A DNA stretch of 64,000 nucleotides. Origin: Streptomyces albogriseolus. Lineage in GTDB: Bacteria; Actinomycetota; Actinomycetes; Streptomycetales; Streptomycetaceae. Below the pieces are notes generated by a model. The model saw nothing but the letters and a program-made list of their open reading frames with translations, ran no database searches and was not told the origin of the DNA. A program made the position numbers and the translations under genes. Numbering within the stretch: position 1 is the first letter of the stretch; each line of letters starts with the position of its first letter. The stretch spans positions 242,079-306,078 of the forward strand of contig BMVA01000005.1 of NCBI GenBank assembly GCA_014650475.1, in the 5' to 3' direction. Positions 26,271 through 35,837 of the stretch are shown here, piece after piece.

Positions 26271-27020
26271 ATGAAGGTCGTAGTGATCGGCGGCACCGGG
26301 CTCATCGGCTCGAAGGTCGTCACCCAGCTCCGGGCCGAGGGCCACGAGGCGGTGCCGGCCGCGCCCAACACCGGCGTCAACACCCTGACCGGTGAGGGCC
26401 TGGCCGAGGTCCTGGACGGCGCGTCGGTCGTCGTCGACGTGTCGAACTCGCCGTCGTTCGCGGACGACGCCGTCATGGAGTTCTTCCGCACGTCGACCAC
26501 CAACCTCCTCAAGGCGGAGTCGGACGCCGGCGTGGCCCACCATGTCGCCCTGTCCGTGGTCGGGACGGACCGGCTCCAGGAGAGCGGCTACTTCCGCGCC
26601 AAGCAGGCGCAGGAGGACCTGATCCGGGACTCCGGCATGCCGTACTCCATCGTGCACGCCACGCAGTTCTTCGAGTTCATGAAGGGACTGGCGGACCTGT
26701 CGACCGTCGACGGCACGGTGCGGGTGCCTCCGGCGAAGTTCCAGCCGATGGCCTCGGACGACGTGGCCGCGGCGGTGTGCCGCACGGCGGTCGCCTCCCC
26801 GCTCGACGGCATGGTTGAGGTCGGCGGCCCCGAGGCCCTCTTCCTGGAGGACCCCCTCCGCACGGCGCTCTCCGCCGCGGGCGACCCGCGCGAGGTGGTG
26901 ACGGATCCCGAGGCGGGCTACTCGGGCGCCCCGGTGGACGAGTCGACGCTCCTCCCGGGCCCGGACGCGGAGCTCGCGACCACGCGGTACGCGGACTGGC
27001 TGGCCGCCCAGCAGCGGTGA
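26271..27020 (+). CDS. NAD(P)-binding atypical SDR (NmrA/epimerase-like)
   Basis: A 249-residue Rossmann-fold protein with MKVVVIGGTGLIGSKVVTQL at the N-terminus. ALSVVGTDRLQESGYFRAKQ occupies the position of an SDR active-site strand, including a YxxxK-like YFRAK. The C-terminal part is typical of NmrA/epimerase-like proteins such as those found beside ECF41 sigma factors. The start has GAAGGGA 8 nt upstream. It follows the flavoprotein gene by about 54 bp and may be in the same transcript; a hairpin lies just after its stop. Confidence 0.85.
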   Translation: MKVVVIGGTGLIGSKVVTQLRAEGHEAVPAAPNTGVNTLTGEGLAEVLDGASVVVDVSNSPSFADDAVMEFFRTSTTNLLKAESDAGVAHHVALSVVGTDRLQESGYFRAKQAQEDLIRDSGMPYSIVHATQFFEFMKGLADLSTVDGTVRVPPAKFQPMASDDVAAAVCRTAVASPLDGMVEVGGPEALFLEDPLRTALSAAGDPREVVTDPEAGYSGAPVDESTLLPGPDAELATTRYADWLAAQQR

Positions 27021-27032
27021 CGCGCCCCGGAG

Positions 27033-27064
27033 CCGTGGCCCTCGCCTGCGGGCGGGGGCCACGG
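27033..27064 (+). terminator. Hairpin after the NAD(P)-binding protein gene
   Basis: CCGTGGCCC / GGGCCACGG (27033-27041, 27056-27064) with an inner CGCC/GGCG stem. It begins 12 bp past the stop codon at 27020 and overlaps the leader of the next gene. Confidence 0.6.
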
Positions 27065-27087
27065 ACTGCCTGTGCTATGAACGGGCG

Positions 27088-27825
27088 ATGCGACTGACGA
27101 CCGAGAAGACCGGTGCGCGCCCGTGGGACGAGGCGCACCTGAAGGAGCTCTTCGGCGAGGGGTTCCCGGAGTTCGTCACGGCCGACCGGCTGGTGAAGAA
27201 CTACATAGGCCGGGTGCGGGAGTTCTTCGCCGACCTGGACCTCATGCTGGTGGACGAGGACGGCGTGCCGGTGGCGTCGGGGTGGGGTGTCCCGGTCCGC
27301 TGGGACGGCCGTCCCGAGTCCCTGCCGTCGGGCTACACCGAGGCGCTCGTCCGCGCCGTGGAGGGCCATGAGCAGGGCGTCGCACCGGACACCCTGGTGA
27401 TCTGCGGGGCGGTCGTCACCCCGTCGCTGAAGGGCCGCGGGCTGGCGGGACAGACGCTCATGTCACTGCGTGCGGCGGCGAAGGACGCGGGCTGGGAGCG
27501 GGTGATCGCCCCGGTCCGCCCGACGGCCAAGGCGCGGTACCCGCTGACCCCGATCGAGACCTACATGCGCTGGACCCGCGAGGACGGCTCGCCCCTCGAC
27601 CCGTGGATCCGCACGCATCGACGCCTGGGCGCCACGGTGGTGTCGGCCGCACCGGCGTCCCAGACCATGACCGGCACGGTCGCGGAGTGGGAACGCTGGA
27701 CGGGCCTGGCCTTCCCGGAGACGGGCGACTACGTGATCCCCGAGGGCCTCACCCTGCTGCACGTCGACCGGGAGTCGGACGAGGGCGTGTACAGGGAGCC
27801 GAACGTGTGGATGCGGCACTGCTGA
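27088..27825 (+). CDS. GNAT-fold acetyltransferase-like protein
   Basis: A 245-residue protein with a GNAT-like acetyl-CoA-binding core: ICGAVVTPSLKGRGLAGQTL (the RGxG/A pyrophosphate loop) followed by helix SLRAAAKDAGW. The N- and C-terminal extensions are longer than in minimal GNATs, and the C-terminal strand EWERWTGLAFPETGDYVIP is conserved in streptomycete relatives. The substrate is unknown. ATG at 27088 is the only start that keeps the N-terminal helix. It converges on the LPMO gene with a strong shared terminator. Confidence 0.8.
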   Translation: MRLTTEKTGARPWDEAHLKELFGEGFPEFVTADRLVKNYIGRVREFFADLDLMLVDEDGVPVASGWGVPVRWDGRPESLPSGYTEALVRAVEGHEQGVAPDTLVICGAVVTPSLKGRGLAGQTLMSLRAAAKDAGWERVIAPVRPTAKARYPLTPIETYMRWTREDGSPLDPWIRTHRRLGATVVSAAPASQTMTGTVAEWERWTGLAFPETGDYVIPEGLTLLHVDRESDEGVYREPNVWMRHC

Positions 27826-27844
27826 CGTCGTTCGCACGGGGCGA

Positions 27845-27880
27845 CGGCCCGGACGGGTGAGGGACCACCCGTCCGGGCCG
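27845..27880. terminator. Bidirectional terminator between the GNAT and LPMO genes
   Basis: Perfect 15-bp stem CGGCCCGGACGGGTG / CACCCGTCCGGGCCG with a 6-nt loop, centred between two convergent stop codons (27825 and 27917). Confidence 0.85.
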
Positions 27881-27916
27881 CGCCGTTCGGTGCTGTGCAG
27901 TGCCGCGCTGTGTGGC

Positions 27917-28591
27917 TCAGCCGAAGTCCACGTCGCTGCACATCAGGTAGGCCTGGTCGAGGTGCGAGGCCTGCCAGATGGTGAAGACGATGTGGTGTCC
28001 GGAGTAGCCGGAGGTCTGCACCGGGAAGGTGATGTCCTTCGCCGGGGCGAAGCGGCCGGTCTGGGTGATGAAGTCCAGGTCGTCCCAGCCGAGGGCCTCG
28101 GTCTTCGGGTCGAAGCCCTGCTTGCTCACGTAGACCTTGAAGTAGTCCGCGCCGTGCGACGCCTGGTCGTACAGGTGGATGGTGAAGTTGTCACCGACGG
28201 ACGTCGTCTTCCACGGACCCGGTTTGTTGAGGCTCTCGAAGTTCGGGTGGTTGTTGCTGCAGAGCTTGCCGTTCGGGATCCGCGCCTCGAACTGGCCGCC
28301 GAGGCCGTCCTGGAGCATGCTCATCCAGTTCCACATGGTGTTGGGGTTGGCCTGGTAGGCCTGCCAACACATGGGGTCCTCCTGCGCCATGGCGGGGTTC
28401 ATGTGGTCGCTGCCCCACTCCTCCCAGCAGTGGTACGCACGGGAGGGGGGACCGACGACGGAACCGTGCGCCTGGGCGGTGCCGGAGAACGTCAGCGCGC
28501 CGGCCACCACGGCGAACAGCATCAGGAACGCCTGGAAGAGACGGCGCCCGGCCGGCCGGGAAGTACCGGCGGATAAACGCGAGTTGTGCAT
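27917..28591 (-). CDS. Lytic polysaccharide monooxygenase, AA10 family, single domain
   Basis: A secreted copper monooxygenase of 224 residues. The signal peptide ends FSGTAQA, so the mature protein begins with His42, the first ligand of the copper histidine brace (HGSVVGPPSRAYHCW). The second brace His is probably in SHGADYFKVYVS, and the axial Phe in the final SDVDFG. There is no carbohydrate-binding module. A perfect CebR-type operator 36 bp upstream of the start implies induction by cello-oligosaccharides and hence cellulose oxidation. Codon 6 is TTA (28576-28574), making translation dependent on the bldA tRNA. A bidirectional terminator follows. Confidence 0.95.
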   Translation of the reverse strand: MHNSRLSAGTSRPAGRRLFQAFLMLFAVVAGALTFSGTAQAHGSVVGPPSRAYHCWEEWGSDHMNPAMAQEDPMCWQAYQANPNTMWNWMSMLQDGLGGQFEARIPNGKLCSNNHPNFESLNKPGPWKTTSVGDNFTIHLYDQASHGADYFKVYVSKQGFDPKTEALGWDDLDFITQTGRFAPAKDITFPVQTSGYSGHHIVFTIWQASHLDQAYLMCSDVDFG

Positions 28592-28626
28592 GGGGGGATG
28601 ACTCCAATCCTGTGGGTGAAACGTGA

Positions 28627-28640
28627 TGGGAGCGCTCCCA
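28627..28640. promoter_or_regulatory. CebR-type operator TGGGAGCGCTCCCA
   Basis: A perfect 14-bp palindrome identical to the consensus box of CebR, the LacI-family repressor of cellulose/cello-oligosaccharide use in Streptomyces. It lies 36 bp upstream of the LPMO start, where it would block transcription. Confidence 0.9.
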
Positions 28641-28888
28641 AAGGTAGAAGGTGCGCGTGCAGGTTTCGTGGAGCGAAAGGAATGGTTTCGGGGAGACGTT
28701 CGGTTGGATCCAGCGGTTAACACGGCCGACATGAATGATCTGCACACTCTGGAACCACAATGTGCCTGGCCAGGCCGTCGGCTTTGCGGCGTCGAAACAT
28801 TCGACCGGCTTCCGGTCGACGCCCGGCGCGCGACGTGCGGTGCCGCCGGCCCGGGGTGGGGCGGCGGCACCGCGTGCACAGTGGTCCG

Positions 28889-29623
28889 CTACGCCTTCAC
28901 GGAAGCCGCCGCCGCCGTCACCACGCGCGTGACCTCGCGGGGATGCGAGACAGCCGCCGCGTGTGACGCCTGGACCTCCGTCACCTGCGCACCGGCGCGC
29001 TCCGCCATGTAACGCTGCGCGGTTGCCGGGATGTTCAGGTCCTCCGTGGCGACCACGGCCCAGGACGGCAGCGTCCGCCATCCCGGCTCGGGGGCCGGCT
29101 CCTCCAGTGCCGCGCCGGTCACCGGCCGCTGGGTGACGGCCATCAGCCGGGCCACGCCCTCCGGGACGTCCGCTGCGAACTGGTGCGGGAACCTCGCCCG
29201 GTCGATGGTGAACTCCACCCCCGGCGCCCCGCCCGGCAGCGTGACCGGCACCGGGTGCAGTGCCTCGCCGAGGCTGCTGCCCGGGAAGCGCGCCGCCAGG
29301 TCGAGCGCGCTCTCGCCCTTGTCCGGGATGAACGCGGCGACGTACACCAGCGCCCGCACGTTGTCCGCGCCCACCGCCGCGGCGGTGATGACCGAGCCGC
29401 CGTAGGAGTGGCCGACGAGGACGACCGGTCCCTCGATGCCGGCGAGGACTTCACGGACGTACGCCGCGTCGCTGCTCAGTCCGCGCAGGGGGTTCGCGGC
29501 GGCCACCACGGGGTGGCCCTCGTCCAGCAGTTCGCGTGCCACGTCGTTCCAGCTGGTCGAGTCGGCGAAGGCGCCGTGGACGAGGACCACGGTGGGCTTG
29601 GGAGAGCGGGAACGGTGGAACAT
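28889..29623 (-). CDS. Alpha/beta-fold hydrolase
   Basis: A 244-residue soluble alpha/beta hydrolase. It shows the oxyanion strand TVVLVHGAFADSTSW, nucleophile elbow VLVGHSYGGSV (Ser), an acidic residue in VVATEDLNIP and the catalytic His in VQASHAAAVSHPREV. It resembles the esterase/haloperoxidase-like hydrolases common in actinobacteria; the substrate is unknown. ATG at 29623 directly precedes the conserved core; the open frame upstream looks non-coding. It stands alone, reading leftwards like the LPMO gene but about 300 bp before it. Confidence 0.88.
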   Translation of the reverse strand: MFHRSRSPKPTVVLVHGAFADSTSWNDVARELLDEGHPVVAAANPLRGLSSDAAYVREVLAGIEGPVVLVGHSYGGSVITAAAVGADNVRALVYVAAFIPDKGESALDLAARFPGSSLGEALHPVPVTLPGGAPGVEFTIDRARFPHQFAADVPEGVARLMAVTQRPVTGAALEEPAPEPGWRTLPSWAVVATEDLNIPATAQRYMAERAGAQVTEVQASHAAAVSHPREVTRVVTAAAASVKA

Positions 29624-29821
29624 GGCCGGTCCTTTCGTCGGAAGGCGGTGCCGCCGGGGTGGCGGAACGTCGTCGCCTTTCGCTTCGTTGACCGGGCCGC
29701 GGACCCGTATGTGACAGAAGGGGCGAACGGAACGGCGTGTCATGGACGGTCCGGCCTGCCGGCGAGCGGCCCGTGGACCGCGAGGCCTGCCACGAGCGCG
29801 GGAACGGCACCGGGCCGGAGG

Positions 29822-31348
29822 TCAGACCTTCTCCGTGACGCGCTCCTCCGTCGCCACCGGGGCGGGAGCGGCCGGCGCCGGCGCGTCGGGCGCCACGTTC
29901 AGCTCCGCGAGCATCGTCTTCGTGAAGCCGAACCAGTACGTCGCCACGAAGCCCGCCACATAGCCGACGAGCAGGCCGGCCGCGTAAACGGCGATCGTCT
30001 GCGCCAGGCCGTGGTTGCCGTCGAGGAGGGGGAACAGCGCCCAGCCGGAGGGGCCGATCGCCGTGGAGCCCACGTCCGTGCCGAGCTGGTTGAACAGGCC
30101 GACGAACGCGCCGCCGAAGGCGCCGCCCGCGCAGGCGGTGACGAACGGGCGGCCGAGCGGCAGGGAGACGCCGTAGATCAGCGGCTCGCCGACCCCCAGG
30201 AAGCCCGGCCACAGCGCGGACTTGATCGTCGTGCGGATCGAGGTGTTGCGGGGCAGCCGGAGGTAGATCGCGAGGGCCGCGCCGACCTGGCCCGCGCCCG
30301 CCATGGCGAGGATCGGCAGCAGCACCGTGAAGCCCGCGCCCTCGATCAGCGTGGTGTGGATGGGGATGAGTGCCTGGTGCAGGCCCAGCATGACCAGCGG
30401 GAGGAACAGACCGCCGAGAAGGAGACCGGCGCCCGCGCCGCCGTGCGCGAGCAGCCAGTCCGCGGCGTCGCCGATCCAGGACGACACCTCACCGGCCAGG
30501 AACATCAGCCCGAACAGCGTCGCCAGGCCGGAGACCAGGACGGTGACGGTGGGCGTGACCAGCACGTCGACGGACTCCGGGACCCAGCGGCGGCACCGCT
30601 TCTCCACGTAGACGCCGAGGCAGGCCGCGGCGAGCGCGCCGAGCACACCGCCCTGGCCGGGCGAGAGGTGCTGGCCGAACGCCTCGACGTCGGCCACCTT
30701 GGCGTAGACGATGATCGACGCGACGGCGCCGCCGAGAATCGGGGTGCCGCCGAACTCCTTGGCCGTGTTGTAGCCGACGAAGACGGCGATCAGCGCCATG
30801 AAGCCGGAGGCGATGGCGGCGAGGGCAGGGGTGAGGCCGGGCAGCCGGCCGAGGTTGACCAGCAGGCCGTTGAGGCCGGCGATGATGCCGCAGCCGATGA
30901 GCGCGGGGATGAGCGGCACGAAGATGTTCGCGATGCGCCGCAGGAACAGCTTGAACGGGGTGGCGTTCCTCGCCTTCCGCTCCGCCCGGAGCGCCGCGCC
31001 CTGCGCCGCCAGCTCCTCGGCGGTCACGGGGTCGGACCCGCCCGCGGGGGCGGCGGAAGCGGCGGGCTCCTCCGGGGCGCCGGCCCGCTCCGCCGCGACC
31101 AGGGCCTCGAACTCCGGGGTGACACGGGCGACGGCGCCCGGGCCCAGCACGATCTGGTAGGTGTCGTCCTCGACGACCCCCATGACCGCGGGCAGTGCCG
31201 TGAGTGCCTCCTCCTGGACGAGGGAGCGGTCGCGCAGGCCCAGCCGGAGCCGGGTCATGCAGTGGGCCACCGACGTCACGTTCGCCGCGCCTCCGACCAG
31301 GGGGAGGATGGCGGCAGCAGTGGCGCGATGCTTGTTCTCTTCGCTCAT
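29822..31348 (-). CDS. PTS EIIBC permease, MurP-like (N-acetylmuramate/sucrose-type group)
   Basis: A 508-residue phosphotransferase-system permease. The N-terminal EIIB domain has the phospho-cysteine Cys30 in HCMTRLRLGLRD. An Ala/Pro-rich linker leads to the EIIC domain of about ten helices, with the sugar-binding motif GVGEPLIYGVSLPLG. No EIIA domain is attached, as in E. coli MurP, which borrows a glucose-type EIIA. The EIIB sequence resembles MurP, so N-acetylmuramate is the best guess, but trehalose/sucrose/beta-glucoside relatives are possible. No etherase gene adjoins it. Two GAAA-N5-TTTC repeats lie upstream. Confidence 0.85.
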   Translation of the reverse strand: MSEENKHRATAAAILPLVGGAANVTSVAHCMTRLRLGLRDRSLVQEEALTALPAVMGVVEDDTYQIVLGPGAVARVTPEFEALVAAERAGAPEEPAASAAPAGGSDPVTAEELAAQGAALRAERKARNATPFKLFLRRIANIFVPLIPALIGCGIIAGLNGLLVNLGRLPGLTPALAAIASGFMALIAVFVGYNTAKEFGGTPILGGAVASIIVYAKVADVEAFGQHLSPGQGGVLGALAAACLGVYVEKRCRRWVPESVDVLVTPTVTVLVSGLATLFGLMFLAGEVSSWIGDAADWLLAHGGAGAGLLLGGLFLPLVMLGLHQALIPIHTTLIEGAGFTVLLPILAMAGAGQVGAALAIYLRLPRNTSIRTTIKSALWPGFLGVGEPLIYGVSLPLGRPFVTACAGGAFGGAFVGLFNQLGTDVGSTAIGPSGWALFPLLDGNHGLAQTIAVYAAGLLVGYVAGFVATYWFGFTKTMLAELNVAPDAPAPAAPAPVATEERVTEKV

Positions 31349-31401
31349 GGTGCGGTCATGCCTTGCTGTGAGGTGGGGCAGGCCGCGTCGGGCGGCTGCG
31401 G

Positions 31402-31416
31402 CGAAATTTACTTTCG
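31402..31416. promoter_or_regulatory. Inverted repeat CGAAATTTACTTTCG upstream of the PTS gene
   Basis: Five-bp arms CGAAA/TTTCG around a 5-bp centre, 54-68 bp upstream of the PTS start. With its partner at 31433-31447 it probably forms a dual operator. Confidence 0.5.
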
Positions 31417-31432
31417 GTTGATCACTTGAGTG

Positions 31433-31447
31433 TGAAAGATATTTTCA
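31433..31447. promoter_or_regulatory. Inverted repeat TGAAAGATATTTTCA upstream of the PTS gene
   Basis: Five-bp arms TGAAA/TTTCA around GATAT. Its centre lies 31 bp (three helical turns) from that of the repeat at 31402-31416, in an unusually AT-rich patch. The GAAA-N5-TTTC form resembles operators of RpiR-family sugar-phosphate regulators. Confidence 0.5.
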
Positions 31448-31563
31448 GCCATCGCGTGCGTCAAGGGTCGTCGCGCAAAGGTCCGATCACGACTTCGGCG
31501 GGACCCCCGGTGACGTGCGTCGCCTCATACCGGGGCATGCCCGTGACCGTGTAGAAGGGACCG

Positions 31564-32058
31564 GTGAACAGCACCGGACACCTCACCTCAGAGCGCCCCG
31601 AGCGCGCCCGCCCCACACCGCACAGCCTGACGGGGGTCGGCGTCGCCGTCCTCGACGACTCCGGCCGCGTCCTCCTCGGACTCGGCCACGACGGCCGCTG
31701 GGAGCTGCCGGGCGGCAAGGTGGACCCGGGCGAGAGCTTCGAGACGGCGGCGGCGCGGGAGCTGGCGGAGGAGACCGGGCTGTCGGTGCCGGCCACGGCC
31801 GTACGGGTGCTGGCGGTCGTGGTGGACGGTCTGCGCGGGCTCACCCGGGTGACGGCCGCCGCGGTCACCGAGGGGGCGGAGGGCACACCCGGGGTGACGG
31901 AACCGGACAAGATCGTGCGCTGGGAGTGGTTCGCGCGGGACGCGGTGCCGTCCGCGCTGTTCGGTCCGTCGGCGTCGGTGCTGGACTGCGTGTGGCCGGA
32001 GACGGCGCCGCGTGGGGCGGCGGAGACGCACCACTACCCGGTCCGCCCGGCCGGCTGA
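31564..32058 (+). CDS. NUDIX hydrolase
   Basis: A 164-residue NUDIX protein. The complete Nudix box GGKVDPGESFETAAARELAEETG (23-residue signature pattern G-x5-E-x7-RE-x2-EE-x-G) lies at about residues 50-72, preceded by the strand LTGVGVAVLDDSGRVLLGLG. Members hydrolyse nucleoside diphosphates linked to another group; the VRWEWFARDAVP segment is like that of MutT/CTP-pyrophosphatase relatives. GTG at 31564 has GAAGGGA 4 nt upstream. It is transcribed divergently from the PTS gene. Confidence 0.9.
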   Translation: MNSTGHLTSERPERARPTPHSLTGVGVAVLDDSGRVLLGLGHDGRWELPGGKVDPGESFETAAARELAEETGLSVPATAVRVLAVVVDGLRGLTRVTAAAVTEGAEGTPGVTEPDKIVRWEWFARDAVPSALFGPSASVLDCVWPETAPRGAAETHHYPVRPAG

Positions 32059-32191
32059 GGGCAACGCCGTTTCCGCCACGCCGTGTTGAAGGCCGGGGCG
32101 GCGGGGTGCCGCTGCACTACGATGCAGACGTTGCCGCCCCGGCCTTGCGCGACTCCGTCAACTGCCCTGTGTGACGGGGAAGTTGAAGTGA

Positions 32192-33457
<1,266 letters not shown>

Positions 33458-33474
33458 TCCGAGGGGCTGACGGG

Positions 33475-33513
33475 CGCGGGTCCCGGCCGGGCGCCGTCCG
33501 GCCGGGACCCGCG
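33475..33513. terminator. Bidirectional terminator between the serine hydrolase and DevR-like genes
   Basis: Perfect 16-bp stem CGCGGGTCCCGGCCGG / CCGGCCGGGACCCGCG with a 7-nt loop, between convergent stops at 33457 and 33518. Confidence 0.85.
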
Positions 33514-33517
33514 GCTG

Positions 33518-34219
33518 TCAGCGGCCGTTGTTGTCGTGCCGCAGGCGGTCCCGGGCCTCCGTGGCGATCACCGCGGCCTGGATACGGCGCTCCACGCCGA
33601 GCTTGGCGAGCAGGCGGGAGATGTGGTTCTTCACCGTCTTCTCGGCGAGGTAGAGCCGCTGGCCGATCTGGCGGTTGGTGAGCCCCTCGCCGATCAGTTC
33701 GAGGATCTCCCTCTCCCGCTCGGTGAGGCCGGGCAGGACGTCCGGCTCCTGCTGCTCCTTCCGCGGGCCGCCGCGCAGGCGCTGCATCAGCTTGGCGGTG
33801 GCGCTCGGGTCGAGCAGCGACTGGCCGCGCGCGACCGTGCGGACGGCCTCGACGAGGTCGGAGCCGCGGATCTGCTTGAGGACGTAGCCGGACGCGCCGG
33901 CCATGATCGAGTCCAGCAGGGCCTCCTCGTCGTCGAACGAGGTGAGCATCAGACACACCAGGTCCGGCATCCGGGAGCGCAGTTCCCGGCACACGGTCAC
34001 GCCGTCGCCGTCGGGCAGCCGGACGTCGAGGACCGCGACGCGCGGGCGCAGGGCGGGGACGCGCACCAGGGCCTGCTCGACGGTGGCGGCCTCGCCGACC
34101 ACCGTGATGTCCGGCTCGTCGTTCAGCAGGTCGTGCACCCCGCGCCGGACGACTTCGTGGTCGTCCAGGAGGAAGACCTGGATCGGACCGTCGGGGCCGG
34201 GCTGTTCGCCGTCCGCCAT
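33518..34219 (-). CDS. NarL/FixJ response regulator, DevR/DosR-like
   Basis: A 233-residue response regulator: receiver with acidic Asp19-Asp20, phospho-acceptor Asp65 in [13 protein letters not shown], Thr/Lys in [11 protein letters not shown] and [11 protein letters not shown], then LuxR-type DNA-binding domain [20 protein letters not shown] and [19 protein letters not shown]. The receiver strongly resembles DevR (DosR), the hypoxia/NO regulator of actinobacteria. No partner kinase gene is next to it here, so its signal is open. ATG at 34219 follows AAGGAGC with good spacing. The upstream region is gene-free and extremely GC-rich. Confidence 0.9.
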   Translation of the reverse strand: MADGEQPGPDGPIQVFLLDDHEVVRRGVHDLLNDEPDITVVGEAATVEQALVRVPALRPRVAVLDVRLPDGDGVTVCRELRSRMPDLVCLMLTSFDDEEALLDSIMAGASGYVLKQIRGSDLVEAVRTVARGQSLLDPSATAKLMQRLRGGPRKEQQEPDVLPGLTEREREILELIGEGLTNRQIGQRLYLAEKTVKNHISRLLAKLGVERRIQAAVIATEARDRLRHDNNGR

Positions 34220-34889
34220 CGAATGCTCCTTGTGTGCGCGTGGCGTGTTCCACCAGGATCCTCGCCCGTCCCCGGCCGGCCTGCCAGGGCCGTTCGGCCC
34301 TGATCGCCGACGGGGTCGGCCGGCCCCCGGCCCGCTCGTGTGCGTGTCTGCGGCACGGACGCGCGCTCCGGGCACCTCTCCCGCCAGCCTCGCCCCGGCC
34401 GACGGCCGGGGCAACCCCCTGCGGACGCCGCGGCCGCGGATTTCAGCCGGAAGGCCGACGCCCGGGCGCACCCGGGCGCGCGCAGCACACGGGCGGACGC
34501 AGGGGCAGCCCCCGGCACGCGGAGGACCCACGCCGGCTCCCCCCGGCGTGCGGCCGCCGGACATGACCGGCTCCCGCGTGCCGGCGGCGCAACCCTGGGC
34601 GCCCCGGCCCGCCGGCTGCCGGAACAGGCCCCGGCCGCCCGCTGCCCGGCCCGGCGTTGCGCCGGTCCCCGCGGGCGGCCGCGGACACAGGGTTCGGCCG
34701 GACGGCCGAACCCGGTCCGCGTCCGGGCACGCGGGCCGCGCGCCCGGGCGTCGGACCACCGTGGCCGCCCGGCCGCCGAGCTCGGCGGGCACCAGCCGGC
34801 ATCACCCGGCCCACGCCCGGTGACCCGACGGCGTACGGCGGGCGCACCCCGCCTCACCCACCCGCGGCCCCGCCGCACAGCCCGCGTCG
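34220..34889. other. Gene-free, very GC-rich stretch
   Basis: About 670 bp without a believable gene: frames are open on both strands only because AT-containing stops are rare, and none shows coding-type third-position bias. It contains a 24-bp inverted repeat at 34690-34713. It may be eroded 3' sequence of the adjacent protease pseudogene plus the promoter of the DevR-like gene. Confidence 0.55.
34690..34713. repeat. Inverted repeat GGGTTCGGCCG / CGGCCGAACCC
   Basis: Perfect 11-bp arms separated by GA, in the GC-rich gene-free stretch. Function unknown; possibly a terminator of a lost gene. Confidence 0.5.
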
Positions 34890-35454
34890 GACCGCCGTGG
34901 CCGCGGTGCCGCCGAAGGCGACGGTGGTGGTGCGCCGCGCGAGGCGGTTGGGAGACGACCTTGAGCCGGTGCGCGGGACCGCGGACGGACAGGCTGAGCG
35001 TGGTGTGCACGGTGACCGAGCCGTCGGCTGCGGTGGCCGTCAGGTGGCCGTAGTGGGCGCCCCGTTCGGCGCGGGCCGCGTCGACGGTCGTAGCCCCGGG
35101 CGATGAGCGTGGTCACGTCGAACTGCCGCGGTCCACCCGTCCGGCGGTGACGAGTCCGGCCGCGTCGGACGGGAGGACCGTGAGGTGTCCGTCCTCCTCG
35201 ACGGTGCGGAAGAGGAGGTGCCGCCGGCCCTCCCCCGGTGTCACCGAGGCGGTGCGGCGGCCGGTCACGTCCGTGCGGACGGTGACCCGGTCGCCGGTGA
35301 TCAGGCGCACGGTGGCGCCGCTGCCGGCCGCCGGCGCGGCGGCCCGTGCCGGGGTGCCGGCCGCGGCAGGACCGGCCGCGATCGGTGTCACGGCGCCCGC
35401 GGACAGGGTCAGCCCCGCCGCGACGGCGGCCGCGATGCGCATCCGTTGTCTCAC
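34890..35454 (-). pseudogene. Decayed S8 (subtilisin-like) protease gene lacking its catalytic core
   Basis: From GTG 35454 (GAAGGG 6 nt upstream) the frame encodes a signal peptide and the S8 prosegment (VRLITGDRVTVRT, TVEEDGHLTVLPSDAAGLV) typical of the roughly 1100-residue Streptomyces proteases. The frame ends at 35113. A shifted frame continues the prosegment (RQFDVTTLIARGYD, about 35135-35093). It is then joined directly to a post-catalytic beta domain (ERGAHYGHLTATAADGSVTV, then TTLSLSVRGPAHRLKVV, to about 34950). The Asp, His and Ser catalytic blocks are absent, so a large internal deletion plus frameshifts destroyed the gene. Confidence 0.75.
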
Positions 35455-35837
35455 TCTGTGCCCTTCGTCGTACGCGTCGTGCGACACGTCCCGTCCTTCT
35501 GCTGTTCACCCGGCCCGCGGTGCCGTGGGTGCTGCACAGGCTCGGTCGCCGGCGCGGGCCGTGTCACCGTTTCGCCGTGGCACAGGTGGGACATGGCGCA
35601 ACGGCGACACCGGCGCGGCAAGGCGCGGGCGACGGCGGGAGGTTCGCGGGCGGGGCGCCCGCCGCGGTCCGCCGCCCTCCGTGTGAACTTCTCGTAAGGA
35701 ATGTCAAGTGCCACCGGCACCACGCGTGTTGCCCACGGGAGACTGATACGATCAACGGACTTTCAGCAGGCTGGCGACGCGTCATGAACGCGTACGGGGG
35801 ACAGTCTCTAAGGCCCCATCGCTGAGGAGTTGAGGTT
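35455..35837. other. Intergenic region between the protease pseudogene and the conservon
   Basis: About 380 bp. No convincing gene. It must hold the rightward promoter of the conservon: an AT-richer segment at 35690-35765 contains TACGAT (35747-35752) as a possible -10. A small hairpin GCGGGCG-GGG-CGCCCGC lies at 35646-35662. The direct repeat ACGCGT (about 35777 and 35788) flanks a CATGA. Confidence 0.4.

Noticed and set aside
31381-31450. DasR (dre) site upstream of the PTS gene
   Set aside because: The repeats are GAAA-N5-TTTC; the ACTGGTCTAGACCAGT-like dre pattern is not present.
34123-35010. Long open frames in the GC-rich block
   Set aside because: Arg/Pro/Ala/Gly-rich translations on several strands at once, no start signals and no third-position bias; only the S8-like fragments at 34890-35454 are meaningful.
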